From contig NZ_LMHY01000022.1 in the NCBI RefSeq assembly GCF_001429045.1, positions 140,203 through 204,202 of the forward strand: 64,000 nt of DNA, written 5' to 3'. This DNA comes from Pseudomonas sp. Root71 (GTDB lineage Bacteria; Pseudomonadota; Gammaproteobacteria; Pseudomonadales; Pseudomonadaceae). Positions 1-8,687 of this stretch are shown piece by piece. The translations under genes and the position numbers were made by a program. Under the pieces are notes generated by a model. That model saw only the letters and a list, made by a program, of their open reading frames with translations, was not told the origin of the DNA and ran no database searches. Numbering within the stretch: the first letter of the stretch is position 1; the number at the start of each line of letters is the position of its first letter.

Positions 1-1
1 T

Positions 2-1387
2 CGCTTGCTGCCCAACAGCAGTGAAGCATTCCGGGCGCGCGCCGAGTTGATCCGCCATGCGCAGAAATCCGTCGATCTGCAGTACTACATCGTGCATAAC
101 GGTCTGAGCACCCGGGCGCTGGTGCGTGAAATGCTGCTGGCTGCCGATCGCGGCGTACGGATACGCATCTTGCTCGATGACACGGCCAGCGACGGCCAGG
201 AAGAAGTCATCGCTACCCTGGCGGTGCACCCGAACATCCATATCCGCGTCTTCAATCCTTTGCATCTGGGGCGCAGCACCGTGGTCACCCGAACCATGGG
301 GCGTCTGCTTGATCTTTCCCAGCAACACCGACGCATGCACAACAAACTGTGGCTGGCCGACAACAGCGCAGCCATCGTCGGCGGACGCAACCTGGGGGAC
401 GAATATTTCGACGCCAAGCCCGATCTCAACTTCACCGACATGGACCTGCTGTGCATCGGTCCGGTCGCCGAGCAGTTGGGACACAGCTTCGATCAGTACT
501 GGAATAGCGCCTTGAGCCAGTCGATCAGTGACTTCCTGCTCAACAAGCCGACAGCACAAGACTTGCTCGAGAGCCGTCAACGCCTGGAGCAATCGCTGCA
601 GACCTCACGTATCGAGAGCAAGGTGTTGTACAACCATCTCATGACCTACCAGACTCAGCCGCAATTCGAGACCTGGCGCAAGCAACTGATCTGGGCCCAT
701 AACAAGGCGATGTGGGACGCTCCGAGCAAGGTCCTGGCCGACGGCGAGCCGGCACGCGCGCTATTGATGGCCACACAGCTGCGTCCTGAACTCGATGGCG
801 TCAATAACGAGCTGATCATGATCTCGGCCTATTTCGTTCCGCAAAAGCCGGGTATGGACTATCTGCTGGGGCGTGCCGATGCCGGCGTCGATGTGCGCCT
901 GCTGACCAACTCACTGGAAGCCACCGATGTGCCGGCTGTGCATGGCGGCTATGCACCGTATCGCAAGACTCTGCTCGAACATGGCGTGAAGCTCTATGAG
1001 CTGCGGCGCCAGCCGGACGATCCCGGCCGCAGTTCTTCGTTTGGCTTCAGTGGTGGCTCGGACTCCAGTCTGCACACCAAGGCCATGATCCTGGACAAGC
1101 AGAAAGTGTTCGTCGGCTCGTTCAATTTCGACCCGCGTTCAGTGTTCTGGAACACTGAAGTCGGAGTGCTGGTCGATAGTCCCGAACTGGCCGGCCAAGT
1201 GCGCCAGTTGGCGCTTGAGGGCATGGCGCCGGCCATGAGTTACCAGGCCCGACTGGAAAACGGCGAAGTCGTCTGGCTCACCGAGGACGACGGCCGCGAG
1301 CATACCTTGCGTAAGGAGCCCGGCAGCAAATGGCGTAGCTTCAAGGCCTGGCTCAGCGACAAGATCGGCCTGGAGAAAATGCTCTAG
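2..1387 (+). CDS. Phospholipase D family protein (cardiolipin synthase-like), 5' end outside window
   Basis: The open frame runs into the left edge, so the start codon and probably a signal or membrane segment are missing; about 460 residues are visible. Two HKD-type motifs are present: HNKLWLADNSAAIVGGRN near residue 112 and HTKAMILDKQKVFVGSFNFD near residue 357. The paired HKD motifs form one active site in the PLD superfamily, which cleaves or transfers phosphodiester bonds; bacterial members of this layout are usually cardiolipin synthase-like or periplasmic phospholipases. The substrate cannot be told from sequence. The gene is followed by a 119-base gap and a transporter gene on the same strand, with no clear terminator between them. 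Confidence 0.85.
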   Translation, partial: RLLPNSSEAFRARAELIRHAQKSVDLQYYIVHNGLSTRALVREMLLAADRGVRIRILLDDTASDGQEEVIATLAVHPNIHIRVFNPLHLGRSTVVTRTMGRLLDLSQQHRRMHNKLWLADNSAAIVGGRNLGDEYFDAKPDLNFTDMDLLCIGPVAEQLGHSFDQYWNSALSQSISDFLLNKPTAQDLLESRQRLEQSLQTSRIESKVLYNHLMTYQTQPQFETWRKQLIWAHNKAMWDAPSKVLADGEPARALLMATQLRPELDGVNNELIMISAYFVPQKPGMDYLLGRADAGVDVRLLTNSLEATDVPAVHGGYAPYRKTLLEHGVKLYELRRQPDDPGRSSSFGFSGGSDSSLHTKAMILDKQKVFVGSFNFDPRSVFWNTEVGVLVDSPELAGQVRQLALEGMAPAMSYQARLENGEVVWLTEDDGREHTLRKEPGSKWRSFKAWLSDKIGLEKML

Positions 1388-1506
1388 ATCGAAACCAGGC
1401 GTACGGCCTCCGGCTGCAACACAACTAAATTCTGAGTAAGTGGAATGTTGAACTCCCGATCCAGAGGCCAACTCCTAACTCACAAGGCACTGTACACGAC
1501 AACGAT

Positions 1507-2973
1507 GTGGCGATGACCCACCAACAGTTGCATAGCCGCGAGCCCGGCGCGATATTCGAAACCAATCTTCCAGCGCGCCTGGACCGCTTGCCGTGGGGCC
1601 GCTTTCACTCCCTGCTGGTGGTCGCGCTGGGCGTCACCTGGTTGCTCGACGGTCTGGAAGTGACCCTGGCGGGCTCGGTGTCCGGCGCGCTGAAAAACAG
1701 CCCCGTCCTGCGCATGAACAACTTCGATATTGGCCTGGCCGGCGGCATCTACATCGCCGGTGCAGTGCTCGGTGCCTTGCTGTTCGGCTGGCTGACCGAT
1801 CGCCTGGGGCGGCGCAAGTTGTTCTTTGTAACTTTATGGCTGTATGTAGGCGCCACGGCGGCCACGGCGTTCTCGTTCAGCCTGGAAAGCTTCCTGCTGT
1901 TTCGCTTCCTCACGGGCATGGGCATCGGCGGCGAATACACGGCGATCAATTCGACCATCCAGGAATTTACCCCGGTACGCTATCGCGGCTGGGTCGACCT
2001 GAGCATCAACGGCACATTCTGGCTAGGTGCAGCATTGGGTGCCGGCGGGGCCATCGTCCTGCTGGATCCGCACGTGGTCGGTGGTGAGCTGGGCTGGCGC
2101 CTGTGCTTCGGCATTGGTGCCGCGTTGGGCCTGGTGATCCTGGTGATGCGCCTGTGGTTGCCGGAAAGCCCGCGCTGGCTGCTGGTCCATGGTCAGCGCG
2201 ATAAGGCGCGACACATCGTCGAAGGTATCGAAGCGAGTCTGCGCGAACAAGGCCACGAACTGCCGGCGGTGACCAGCAAACCATTGCGCCTGCACGCGCG
2301 GGACCATACGCCGCTGGGGGAGGTCTTCCATACCCTGTTCGTCAGATTCAGCCGCCGCGCGCTGGTGGGGATGACCCTGCTGACAGCGCAGGCGTTCTTT
2401 TACAACGCGATATTCTTCACCTATGCGCTGGTGCTCACCGATTTTTACCAGGTGCCCGCCGAACAGGTCGGTTGGTACGTATTGCCCTTGGCACTGGGCA
2501 ATTTTTGCGGACCGCTGCTGCTGGGGCGCCTGTTTGACGTGGTCGGCCGACGCGTGATGATCAGCTTCACTTATGCGACGTCCGGAATGTTGCTGGCGCT
2601 CAATGGCTACGCCTTCCAGCAGGGCTGGCTGGATGTCACCCAGCAAGCCGCGGCGTGGATGGTGATCTTCTTTTTCGCTTCGGCAGCGGCCAGTTCGGCT
2701 TACCTGACGGTGGCAGAAACCTTCCCGCTGGAAATCCGTGCCTTGGCCATCGCCGTGTTCTACGCGTTCGGCACTGGCCTGGGCGGCATCATCGGGCCGA
2801 CGCTGTTTGGCCAACTGATTCAGACCCAGCAGCGCGGCAGTCTGTTGATTGGTTATCTGGCAGGCGCTGCACTAATGTGTGCGGCGGCGGCGGTGCAAGC
2901 GGTTTGGGGGGTGTCTGCCGAGCGTCGAGCGCTGGAACATGTGGCCAGGCCTTTGTCCCAGGCTGAGGATTGA
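1507..2973 (+). CDS. MFS transporter, metabolite:proton symporter type
   Basis: The 488-residue protein has the twelve-helix MFS pattern. The signature loop after helix 2 reads GWLTDRLGRRK near residue 97, and a second conserved block, RFLTGMGIGGEYTAIN, lies near residue 137, as in sugar and organic-acid symporters. Helices are clear at about residues 35-55, 80-100 and 395-460. The start may be GTG at 1507 or ATG at 1513; both are in frame and no strong Shine-Dalgarno separates them. The substrate is unknown, and the neighbours (a PLD enzyme and a lipoprotein) do not suggest one. Confidence 0.85.
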   Translation: MAMTHQQLHSREPGAIFETNLPARLDRLPWGRFHSLLVVALGVTWLLDGLEVTLAGSVSGALKNSPVLRMNNFDIGLAGGIYIAGAVLGALLFGWLTDRLGRRKLFFVTLWLYVGATAATAFSFSLESFLLFRFLTGMGIGGEYTAINSTIQEFTPVRYRGWVDLSINGTFWLGAALGAGGAIVLLDPHVVGGELGWRLCFGIGAALGLVILVMRLWLPESPRWLLVHGQRDKARHIVEGIEASLREQGHELPAVTSKPLRLHARDHTPLGEVFHTLFVRFSRRALVGMTLLTAQAFFYNAIFFTYALVLTDFYQVPAEQVGWYVLPLALGNFCGPLLLGRLFDVVGRRVMISFTYATSGMLLALNGYAFQQGWLDVTQQAAAWMVIFFFASAAASSAYLTVAETFPLEIRALAIAVFYAFGTGLGGIIGPTLFGQLIQTQQRGSLLIGYLAGAALMCAAAAVQAVWGVSAERRALEHVARPLSQAED

Positions 2974-3151
2974 GTGGGGGCGACTGTCCAAAGAGCCGTT
3001 TGAGAAAGCCGGCGCAAATCCAGAGGCAATTCACTCAAAAGGGTGACGCGGTCAAGCTGGATGTCTTCTGACATTTTTGCCTGCACCTGCCTGACTCAGG
3101 CTCCTTGCAGTAAACGGAGGGTACCTGTGCCCTTATTTTCGAGGGTATTGA

Positions 3152-3757
3152 ATGAAACAAGGACAAGTTCTGCTGTTGGCTTTGTTGATGATGTTTTTAA
3201 CGGGGTGCACGACTACGCCGCCAAAAGACCAAGGCAATCTCTGCAGTATCTACCGTGAGTATCCCGACTGGTATGAGGACTCGCTGCAAATGCAGAGCGA
3301 GTATGGGACACCCCTGCATGTGGCCATGGCGATCATGAAGCAGGAAAGCAGCTACGTGGCGGACGCATTGCCGCCTCGTGACTACCTGCTATGGGTCATC
3401 CCCTGGGGGCGAGTCAGTTCGGCCTACGGTTACGCGCAGGCTCAAGACCCGGTGTGGGGTGAGTACAGGGACAATACGGGCAACGGTGGTTCGCGTGACA
3501 GTTTCGACGACGCGATCATGTTTATCGGTTGGTACACCACGGGCACCCAACGTCAGCTCGGGATCTCCAAATGGGACACCTACAATCAGTACCTGGCTTA
3601 TCACGAGGGGCGAGGGGGCTTCAGCCGCGATTCCTATCGCAGTAAACCGTGGCTGATGCAGGTTGCCCAGAAAGTGCAAAAGCAGTCAGAGATTTACAAC
3701 GCGCAACTAAAAGTGTGTCGCCAAGAGTTGGATGATGATCGTAGCGGGTGGTTTTAA
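3152..3757 (+). CDS. Lipoprotein with lytic transglycosylase-like (SLT) fold
   Basis: This 201-residue protein starts at ATG 3152 behind a GAGGG ribosome binding site. It begins with a lipoprotein signal peptide whose lipobox LTGC places the acylated cysteine near residue 19. The segment AIMKQESSY near residue 60 looks like the catalytic-Glu region of SLT-type lytic transglycosylases, and SSAYGYAQA resembles the downstream conserved block of that fold. An outer-membrane-anchored muramidase or a related wall protein is the best guess. Members usually carry extra domains; this one is compact and has no clear peptidoglycan-binding module. The activity is inferred only from these motifs. Confidence 0.65.
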   Translation: MKQGQVLLLALLMMFLTGCTTTPPKDQGNLCSIYREYPDWYEDSLQMQSEYGTPLHVAMAIMKQESSYVADALPPRDYLLWVIPWGRVSSAYGYAQAQDPVWGEYRDNTGNGGSRDSFDDAIMFIGWYTTGTQRQLGISKWDTYNQYLAYHEGRGGFSRDSYRSKPWLMQVAQKVQKQSEIYNAQLKVCRQELDDDRSGWF

Positions 3758-3776
3758 CGCATTTACGAAAAAAAAT

Positions 3777-3805
3777 CCCCGCACCTCCTGGGGGAAGATG
3801 CGGGG
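3777..3805 (-). terminator. Rho-independent terminator facing left
   Basis: A seven-base stem (CCCCGCA paired with TGCGGGG) is followed, on the minus strand, by a run of nine T. It closes a minus-strand transcription unit whose nearest complete gene begins at 4210. The plus-strand gene ending at 3757 has no comparable signal of its own. Confidence 0.75.
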
Positions 3806-3970
3806 CAATGTATTACACATGGTGAGGAGGGTCGGCCTCCTCAAATGCAGACTGGCTGTATTCGAAGCGTCCGTTAGAGGCACCACCTGTGAACCCCTTG
3901 GCCAACCTCCCTCGACGCATATTTAAAGCCGAGGGAGAGGAGCGAGCGAAATCAATAATTATCAAAAGCA
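3806..3970 (-). other. Possible short transcript or decayed paralogous small gene
   Basis: This stretch has no convincing gene. Read on the minus strand it begins with an AT-rich block (about 3946-3968) and a GGCTTTAAAT element (about 3920-3930). Both are repeated upstream of the small gene at 4028-4210. A 30-codon frame beginning TTG follows (peptide start LAKGFTGGASNG), then a GAGGAGG/CCTCCTC hairpin and the terminator at 3777. It could be a small RNA with a duplicated promoter, or the remnant of a duplicated small gene. No transcript evidence is available from sequence alone. Confidence 0.3.
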
Positions 3971-4027
3971 GATCAATCAATATGGATATGGCTTCGTGGA
4001 TAGCTTCTCGGTGAGGGCATCGCGAGA

Positions 4028-4210
4028 TTAAGCCAGTTCCAAAAGAAGTCTGTTGGTGCTGCCAGGCAAGGGGTGAGGTGCATTGATCCGGCCTTCCAGT
4101 CTGTTCACGAACGCGAGGGCTTCTGCGTAGCTGCGAAATTCAACGCACCACGCGTTCATCCATACATTCCAGCCTTCCGGCTTGCTCGCTTTCTCGATTT
4201 TTATCAGCAT
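4028..4210 (-). CDS. Small conserved-type hypothetical protein, 60 aa
   Basis: The start at 4210 is chosen because GGAGGG lies about eight bases upstream; a longer in-frame extension has no ribosome binding site. The protein is small, with tryptophan-rich WNVWMNAWCVEF near residue 14 and no signal peptide or membrane segment. I do not recognise its family. Its upstream block (4211-4290) is partly duplicated near 3910-3970. The terminator at 3777 may end its transcript. Confidence 0.6.
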   Translation of the reverse strand: MLIKIEKASKPEGWNVWMNAWCVEFRSYAEALAFVNRLEGRINAPHPLPGSTNRLLLELA

Positions 4211-4443
4211 CCTGGAATCCCTCCATGTGGTGGTTAAGCCCACATTTAAAGCCAATAGAGGGGGGTGTTTGGAAATTAATAATTATCAAAAATGGATTTA
4301 CGGCGGCGGGGGATTCAGACGTTGGAGCCGTGTTTGCGATCGATTGGGCATGCTCTAAACCAAGGGTTTGCAAGCGAAAGCATTGCAAACCCTTGTATGT
4401 TTCTGCGTCATTATTTCGATCTTGATCATGGTCGCCTGATGCT

Positions 4444-4638
4444 TCAGGGGGCCGGGTCTGCCTTGCGGCGATCGCTGCCGGCCGGGTTGCCGGTATCGAT
4501 CAGCCTTCTTTCCAGCAGTACGTTTTCCAGGGCCTGGCGGTCTGACGGGTTCATCTGATGTTCTCGCTCCTTGAGTTCCAACAGGATCGGGGTCGACCAC
4601 TGGCGGTAGGTTTGTTCAGCACTACGATTGAGTGACAT
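4444..4638 (-). CDS. Small hypothetical protein, 64 aa
   Basis: A very strong ribosome binding site, AAGGAGG, lies seven to eight bases before the ATG at 4638, so this start is preferred over a longer frame. The protein is charged and probably soluble: MSLNRSAEQTYRQWSTP at the start, a helical segment with LELKEREHQMNPSDRQALENV-like character in the middle, and a basic tail. It resembles the short stress or stationary-phase proteins common in pseudomonads, but I cannot name a family. Confidence 0.6.
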   Translation of the reverse strand: MSLNRSAEQTYRQWSTPILLELKEREHQMNPSDRQALENVLLERRLIDTGNPAGSDRRKADPAP

Positions 4639-4730
4639 GGGTTCCTCCTTAATCAGGCTCCTGCCAATAAGGCGCCGCACTTCGATACGCCCAAAAACCC
4701 TAGTCGACGAAGCGGGTTCCCGCCACTGCT

Positions 4731-5573
4731 TTACGTCGGACTGCCATTGCCCCAGATGCCCGTAGCGGCAGTGCGCTGTACGTAGTCGCCGAAGTCGCGC
4801 GCCGGGCGTCCCAGTGCCCGCTGTACGCCATCGGCCACGGGTGTGTTGCGCCCGTCCAGCACCGTCGTGAAGAGATACAACACCAGATCGATCAACGCCG
4901 GGGGAAGCTGTTCCTGTTCCATTGCCTGTCGATAGGCATCCGGCGGCACGGGCACGAATTCGATGTTGCGACCGGTGGCGCGGGCAATCTCGGTCACGGC
5001 TTGAGCAAAGGTCAACGCCCGAGGGCCGGTCAATTCATAGAGCTGGCCAGTGTGCCCGGGTTGAGTCAGTGCGGCGACGGCACACTCGGCGATGTCTTGC
5101 GCATCGACAAAGGGCTCGGCGACCTGGCCGATGGGGAGTGCGAGTTCACCTTGCACAATGGGTTCAAGAAAGTGTGCCTCGCTGAAATTCTGGCAGAACC
5201 AACTGGCCCGTAGAATTGTCCAGTCAATCCCGCTGTCCTGTACAACGCGTTCGGCCTGTTCGGCTTCCACTTCGCCACGTCCGGATAACAAGACCAGTTT
5301 GCGGACGCCGCTTTTCACCGCCAGGTCAGTGAACGCCTGGATGGTTTCAACGGCGCCAGGAACGGCAAGATCAGGTTGAAAGGAAATGTAGACGCGATGA
5401 ACGCCATCGATCACGGCGTCCCAGGTCGATCGATCTTCCCAGTCGAAGGGAGGATTGGCGTCGCGGGAGCCCCGGCGAACGGGCAGGCCGGCGGCTTCGA
5501 GGCGTTGTGTGATGTGCCGTCCGGTTTTGCCGGTGGCGCCGAGGACCAGCGTGATTGGTTGGGCAGTTTTCAT
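4731..5573 (-). CDS. NmrA-like NAD(P)-binding oxidoreductase or redox sensor
   Basis: The 280-residue form starts at ATG 5573, with GGAG nine bases upstream; two in-frame ATGs further up (5588, 5582) overlap that site and are less likely. The nucleotide-binding motif LVLGATGKTGRHITQRLEAAG sits at the N-terminus, matching the GxxGxxG pattern of atypical short-chain dehydrogenases of the NmrA type. The C-terminal half has the usual substrate-lobe pattern (ELTGPRALTFAQAVTEIA). Such proteins are quinone or NAD(P)H-dependent reductases or redox sensors. It is divergent from a TetR regulator across an intergenic repeat, so regulation by that protein is likely. Confidence 0.8.
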   Translation of the reverse strand: MKTAQPITLVLGATGKTGRHITQRLEAAGLPVRRGSRDANPPFDWEDRSTWDAVIDGVHRVYISFQPDLAVPGAVETIQAFTDLAVKSGVRKLVLLSGRGEVEAEQAERVVQDSGIDWTILRASWFCQNFSEAHFLEPIVQGELALPIGQVAEPFVDAQDIAECAVAALTQPGHTGQLYELTGPRALTFAQAVTEIARATGRNIEFVPVPPDAYRQAMEQEQLPPALIDLVLYLFTTVLDGRNTPVADGVQRALGRPARDFGDYVQRTAATGIWGNGSPT

Positions 5574-5603
5574 CGCGTTCATCTCCATCGGTTAATGTGA
5601 GTG

Positions 5604-5639
5604 ATGCTCATGTTAAAAAAGATGATAGATGCTCATGTT
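5604..5639. promoter_or_regulatory. Direct repeat between NmrA and TetR genes, candidate operator
   Basis: The 11-mer ATGCTCATGTT occurs at 5604-5614 and 5629-5639, a spacing of 25 bases. The first copy is part of a loose inverted repeat with TAATGTGAG just to its left. The divergent promoter location fits binding by the TetR-type regulator encoded to the right. This is an inference from position and repetition only. Confidence 0.4.
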
Positions 5640-5751
5640 TTACCGTCAACCCATCAGATCGAATTCCCCGACGTGTGGCATCTGTTGTTGGGTGCAGAGA
5701 GTGGCGATGCTAAGGTGAGCACATGTCACGTTTTTGATCGGGAATTCACTC

Positions 5752-6417
5752 GTGCGCAAAAAGCCCTCTGAAAACCTCGAACAGCCTGCTGCAGAAGCGG
5801 TTCGACGCAACCCCACGCAACAGCGCAGCCGCGATCGTCAGGAGCGGATTCTGGCCATGGCCACTCAATTGATCGCGGACAAGGGCAGCGACCAACTCAA
5901 GATGAGTGAAATCGCCGAGCGCTCCGAGATCTCGATCGGTTCCCTTTATCAATATTTTCCCGACAAGAGTTCCGTGATCCGCACGCTGGCCGAACGCTAT
6001 AACGCTGAGAGCCGCCGTTGCATTGCAGAGGCAATGGCGGCCGTCGAGGACGCCCAGGGTTTGCAGGCCGCCTATTCGCAGTTGCTCGATCTGTATTACG
6101 AGATCGTGATGGCGACACCGGTGATGCGTGACATCTGGTCCGGCATGCAGGCCGACAAGCAGCTGTTGCAGCTGGAGTTGAAGGAGAGTCGGGTTGCCGG
6201 AGCGCTGCTGTCCCAAGCGATGCTTCGCGTGTATCCCGACTGTGACGAACAACAGGTCGAGGAGTCCGCGTTTTTGATCTGGCACTTGGGCGAGGCAACC
6301 ATGCGCTTGGCTGTCACTTGTGCACCCGATGAGGGACGAGCACTGGTCGAGGCGTTCAAGCGTATGTCCCTGCGCGAGATCATGGAGCCCGCGCGCAGGA
6401 ACATCGATTCACCGTAA
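5752..6417 (+). CDS. TetR/AcrR family transcriptional regulator
   Basis: About 221 residues with the GTG start at 5752; an upstream in-frame TTG at 5734 is possible. The N-terminal DNA-binding domain is typical: MATQLIADKGSDQLKMSEIAERSEISIGSLYQYFPDKSS contains the TetR helix-turn-helix. The C-terminal ligand domain is variable and helical. The gene is divergent from the NmrA-like oxidoreductase and probably represses it together with itself through the repeat at 5604-5639. The inducer is unknown. Confidence 0.85.
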   Translation: MRKKPSENLEQPAAEAVRRNPTQQRSRDRQERILAMATQLIADKGSDQLKMSEIAERSEISIGSLYQYFPDKSSVIRTLAERYNAESRRCIAEAMAAVEDAQGLQAAYSQLLDLYYEIVMATPVMRDIWSGMQADKQLLQLELKESRVAGALLSQAMLRVYPDCDEQQVEESAFLIWHLGEATMRLAVTCAPDEGRALVEAFKRMSLREIMEPARRNIDSP

Positions 6418-6442
6418 AAGCCTGGCGGTTGGTTCAGTTTCC

Positions 6443-6727
6443 CTAAACGAAGGGTTGACCGCCAAAACCGCGGGGCAGTCGTTGCAGGCCGGCCATCGCG
6501 GTCAGTCGCTCGGTCCAGGCTGAACGCCAGTCATTGGCGGTGTGCATGGCTTTGGCTTTGCGTGCTGCGCGGCGGGCAGCGTTGCGTTCAGCCTTGCGGG
6601 CCTCTTTGTAGGCGTCGGTGTTTCGGCAGCTTCGGCATTTAACCCGATTGAGTTCGCGGGTCGATACGAGGTTGCTGCCGTGGTGACCGCAGGCCAGGTG
6701 CCCGCTGACTTTGAAATGAGTGACCAT
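6443..6727 (-). CDS. Small basic protein with possible zinc site, 94 aa
   Basis: The ATG at 6727 has AAGGAG nine bases upstream, so the longer reading frame is rejected. The N-terminal half carries ACGHHG near residue 13 and KCRSCRN near residue 30, a pattern that could bind one zinc. It is followed by an Arg/Lys/Ala-rich helix (KAERNAARRAARKAKA), suggesting nucleic-acid contact. The family is not recognised. It is the last of several small minus-strand genes in this part of the window. Confidence 0.55.
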   Translation of the reverse strand: MVTHFKVSGHLACGHHGSNLVSTRELNRVKCRSCRNTDAYKEARKAERNAARRAARKAKAMHTANDWRSAWTERLTAMAGLQRLPRGFGGQPFV

Positions 6728-6801
6728 TGGAACGTCTCCTTCGTGACGTGTGAGCGGTTGACTCCACGTGAGCGGGGACGTTCGATTGGTTTTGCGCAAC
6801 A

Positions 6802-6823
6802 AAAATCCCGACACCAGGCCGGG
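6802..6823 (-). terminator. Weak rho-independent terminator facing left
   Basis: On the minus strand, CCCGGC pairs with GTCGGG around a five-base loop and is followed by ATTTTTG. It lies just downstream of the small gene at 6933-7163 and separates it from the gene at 6443-6727. Confidence 0.5.
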
Positions 6824-6932
6824 TTGTGAGAAAAGCTGGAAATCCAGCAGGCAGCCAAAGGTTCGCAGACGCACGGTCAACGATCATGCTGCCCGAATCG
6901 GGCCTGTCCTCGCGCTGCGAATCCGTGACGGA

Positions 6933-7163
6933 TCATCTGAACCGTGGCAGAGGCGGGTCGACAGGCTTGAGAGACGACAGCGTGTGCCGGATCAGCGGCG
7001 TGTCCTTTTCGATGTCGTTCAGGCGATCACGAATTCTGAGGGCGGTAGGGTGTCCGCCTTGATGATCGACCCAGTCGGCGATTTCCTTGCAGGCGGCGGC
7101 CAGGCGGGCCTGACGGGAGTCCAGCAAGGTGAGCAGGGTGGTGATGGACTCTTTTTCGGACAT
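6933..7163 (-). CDS. Small hypothetical protein, 76 aa
   Basis: The start at 7163 is supported by GGAGG eight bases upstream. The protein is helical and soluble (MSEKESITTLLTLLDSRQAR at the start, then a histidine- and aspartate-containing middle) without membrane segments. I do not recognise it. It is flanked by its own weak terminator on the left (6802-6823) and by the terminator of the next small gene on the right, so it appears to be a separate transcription unit. Confidence 0.55.
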   Translation of the reverse strand: MSEKESITTLLTLLDSRQARLAAACKEIADWVDHQGGHPTALRIRDRLNDIEKDTPLIRHTLSSLKPVDPPLPRFR

Positions 7164-7203
7164 GGGAGACACCTCCGTTCAAGAAACCTGTGTGTGGCAG
7201 CAA

Positions 7204-7226
7204 AAAGCCCGCCGGGAGCGAGCTTT
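7204..7226 (-). terminator. Rho-independent terminator facing left
   Basis: On the minus strand, AAAGCTCGC pairs with GCGGGCTTT (one G-U pair) around a five-base loop and continues into TTTTTG. It ends the 73-residue gene at 7293-7514. Confidence 0.55.
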
Positions 7227-7292
7227 CTGCCGAAAGGGTTACTGATCCTTCAGCCATTTCAGTATAGACCCGTTAAAAAAGGGTGACACCCC

Positions 7293-7514
7293 TCAACTTT
7301 GTCGGGCTGTCACTTGTGATTTCGCGTTCAACTGACGGCAAACACGCGCGGCGTCCTCTTCAACCTCGTAGCCATCTCCGATGAAGCCTTGGGTGCGGGT
7401 ATCGGCGATGCGGTACCAGACCGCGGCATCCGGTGGCAGGTGGTCATTTTCACCGGCACGGCGGCCATGGATGATGATCTTGTTGCAACGCTTCACGACG
7501 AAAATGTCTTCCAT
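7293..7514 (-). CDS. Small hypothetical protein, 73 aa
   Basis: ATG 7514 is preceded by GGAG at about seven bases. The sequence begins MEDIFVVKRCNKIIIHGRRA and ends with a charged helix; it looks like a small beta-plus-alpha domain without export signals. No family is recognised. It lies 72 bases downstream of the type IB topoisomerase gene on the same strand, so co-transcription is possible. Confidence 0.55.
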   Translation of the reverse strand: MEDIFVVKRCNKIIIHGRRAGENDHLPPDAAVWYRIADTRTQGFIGDGYEVEEDAARVCRQLNAKSQVTARQS

Positions 7515-7586
7515 GGCGTCTCCGCGGCGGATTCGTGTTCAGTTCAACTATAGAAGTCATTGCTGATCGTGCAAAAAATAGGCAGG

Positions 7587-8654
7587 TCAATTCGTCGGTT
7601 CAGGCGCTGCCAGCGTTCTCTCCAGAAAATTCGCCAGCCCGACTTCCGCGGCCGAGAGCCCCTTGCGCGCTCTCGGCCTGGGCAGTTGCGCCAAAGCCCC
7701 TAGAAGGAAACCATCTAGCACCGCCGGGTGGATATAGCACTTGCGGCACACCGCCGGGGTATTGCCCAGTTGCCTGGCAACGTCCTTGACCATCTCCACC
7801 AGGTGCCGTCGGGCGTCCATTTCAGGTTCCCAGTGACGCTTGCGCAGTATTGCCAGGGCCAGAACACTGCCGGCCCAGGTGCGGTAGTCCTTGGCGGTGA
7901 AATCGGCGCCGCTGAGCCTTTGCAAATAGCTGTTGATGTCGGATGAACTGACGGTGTGCCGGTCACCGTTTTCATCCAGATACTGAAACAGGTTCTGCCC
8001 GGGTATTTCCTGGCAGCGCCTGATGATCCGGGCCAGGCGCCGGTCTTTCACGGTGATCTGGTGTTCGACGCCACTTTTGCCGCGGAACTGGAACAGGATG
8101 GCACTGCCGTTGATCTCTACATGGCGGCTGCGCAGGGTCGTCAGGCCATAGGAGCGGTTGTCCCGGGCGTATTGGCTGTTACCGATGCGGATCAGCGTCG
8201 AGTCGAGCAGGGTAATGACAGTGGCCATGACTTTGTCGCGACTGAATCCCGGTTCCGTTAGCACGGCTTGCAATCGTTGGCGCAGTTTCGGCAGGGCCAG
8301 CCCGAATTCACGCAGGCGCAAATACTTGTCGGCGTCACGCACCTCTCGCCAGTGGGGGTGATAACGGTACTGCTTGCGACCCCGGGCATCGCGCCCGGTA
8401 GCCTGCAGATGCCCGCGTGGATCGGCGCAGATCCACACCTCGGTATAGGCGGGCGGCACCGCGAGGGAGTTGAGGCGCTTGATTGCGTCGGGGTCGGTGA
8501 TACGCTGGCCGGCTGGGTCGAAATAGGCGAATTTTCCGCGCAGTTTCCTGCGGGTAATGCCCGGCTGAGTGTCATCGACATAATGCAGGTCAGGTGGCAG
8601 TCCATCGGGCATGACAAGCGTCCTGGGCAAGGAGTCACGGAGCATTACAGCCAT
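7587..8654 (-). CDS. DNA topoisomerase type IB
   Basis: The 355-residue protein matches bacterial relatives of the poxvirus and eukaryotic type IB topoisomerases, which relax supercoils through a 3'-phosphotyrosine intermediate. Visible motifs are the N-terminal LRGKFAYFDPAGQRITD, the central RSYGLTTLRSRHVEING, the active-site region DYRTWAGSVLAL near residue 268, and the likely nucleophile tyrosine in VCRKCYIHPAVL near residue 319. The length is normal for the bacterial family. The ATG at 8654 has GAGG close upstream; a second ATG lies three codons in. It stands beside small genes of unknown function. Confidence 0.9.
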   Translation of the reverse strand: MAVMLRDSLPRTLVMPDGLPPDLHYVDDTQPGITRRKLRGKFAYFDPAGQRITDPDAIKRLNSLAVPPAYTEVWICADPRGHLQATGRDARGRKQYRYHPHWREVRDADKYLRLREFGLALPKLRQRLQAVLTEPGFSRDKVMATVITLLDSTLIRIGNSQYARDNRSYGLTTLRSRHVEINGSAILFQFRGKSGVEHQITVKDRRLARIIRRCQEIPGQNLFQYLDENGDRHTVSSSDINSYLQRLSGADFTAKDYRTWAGSVLALAILRKRHWEPEMDARRHLVEMVKDVARQLGNTPAVCRKCYIHPAVLDGFLLGALAQLPRPRARKGLSAAEVGLANFLERTLAAPEPTN

Positions 8655-8687
8655 TGACCTCGCCCCGGTGCAGTCGTGCCTTCGGAG

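Noticed and set aside
3806..3970. An RsmX/Y-type RNA
   Set aside because: A few GGA motifs occur, but they are not in a regular loop series and no match to known Rsm RNA sequence was seen.
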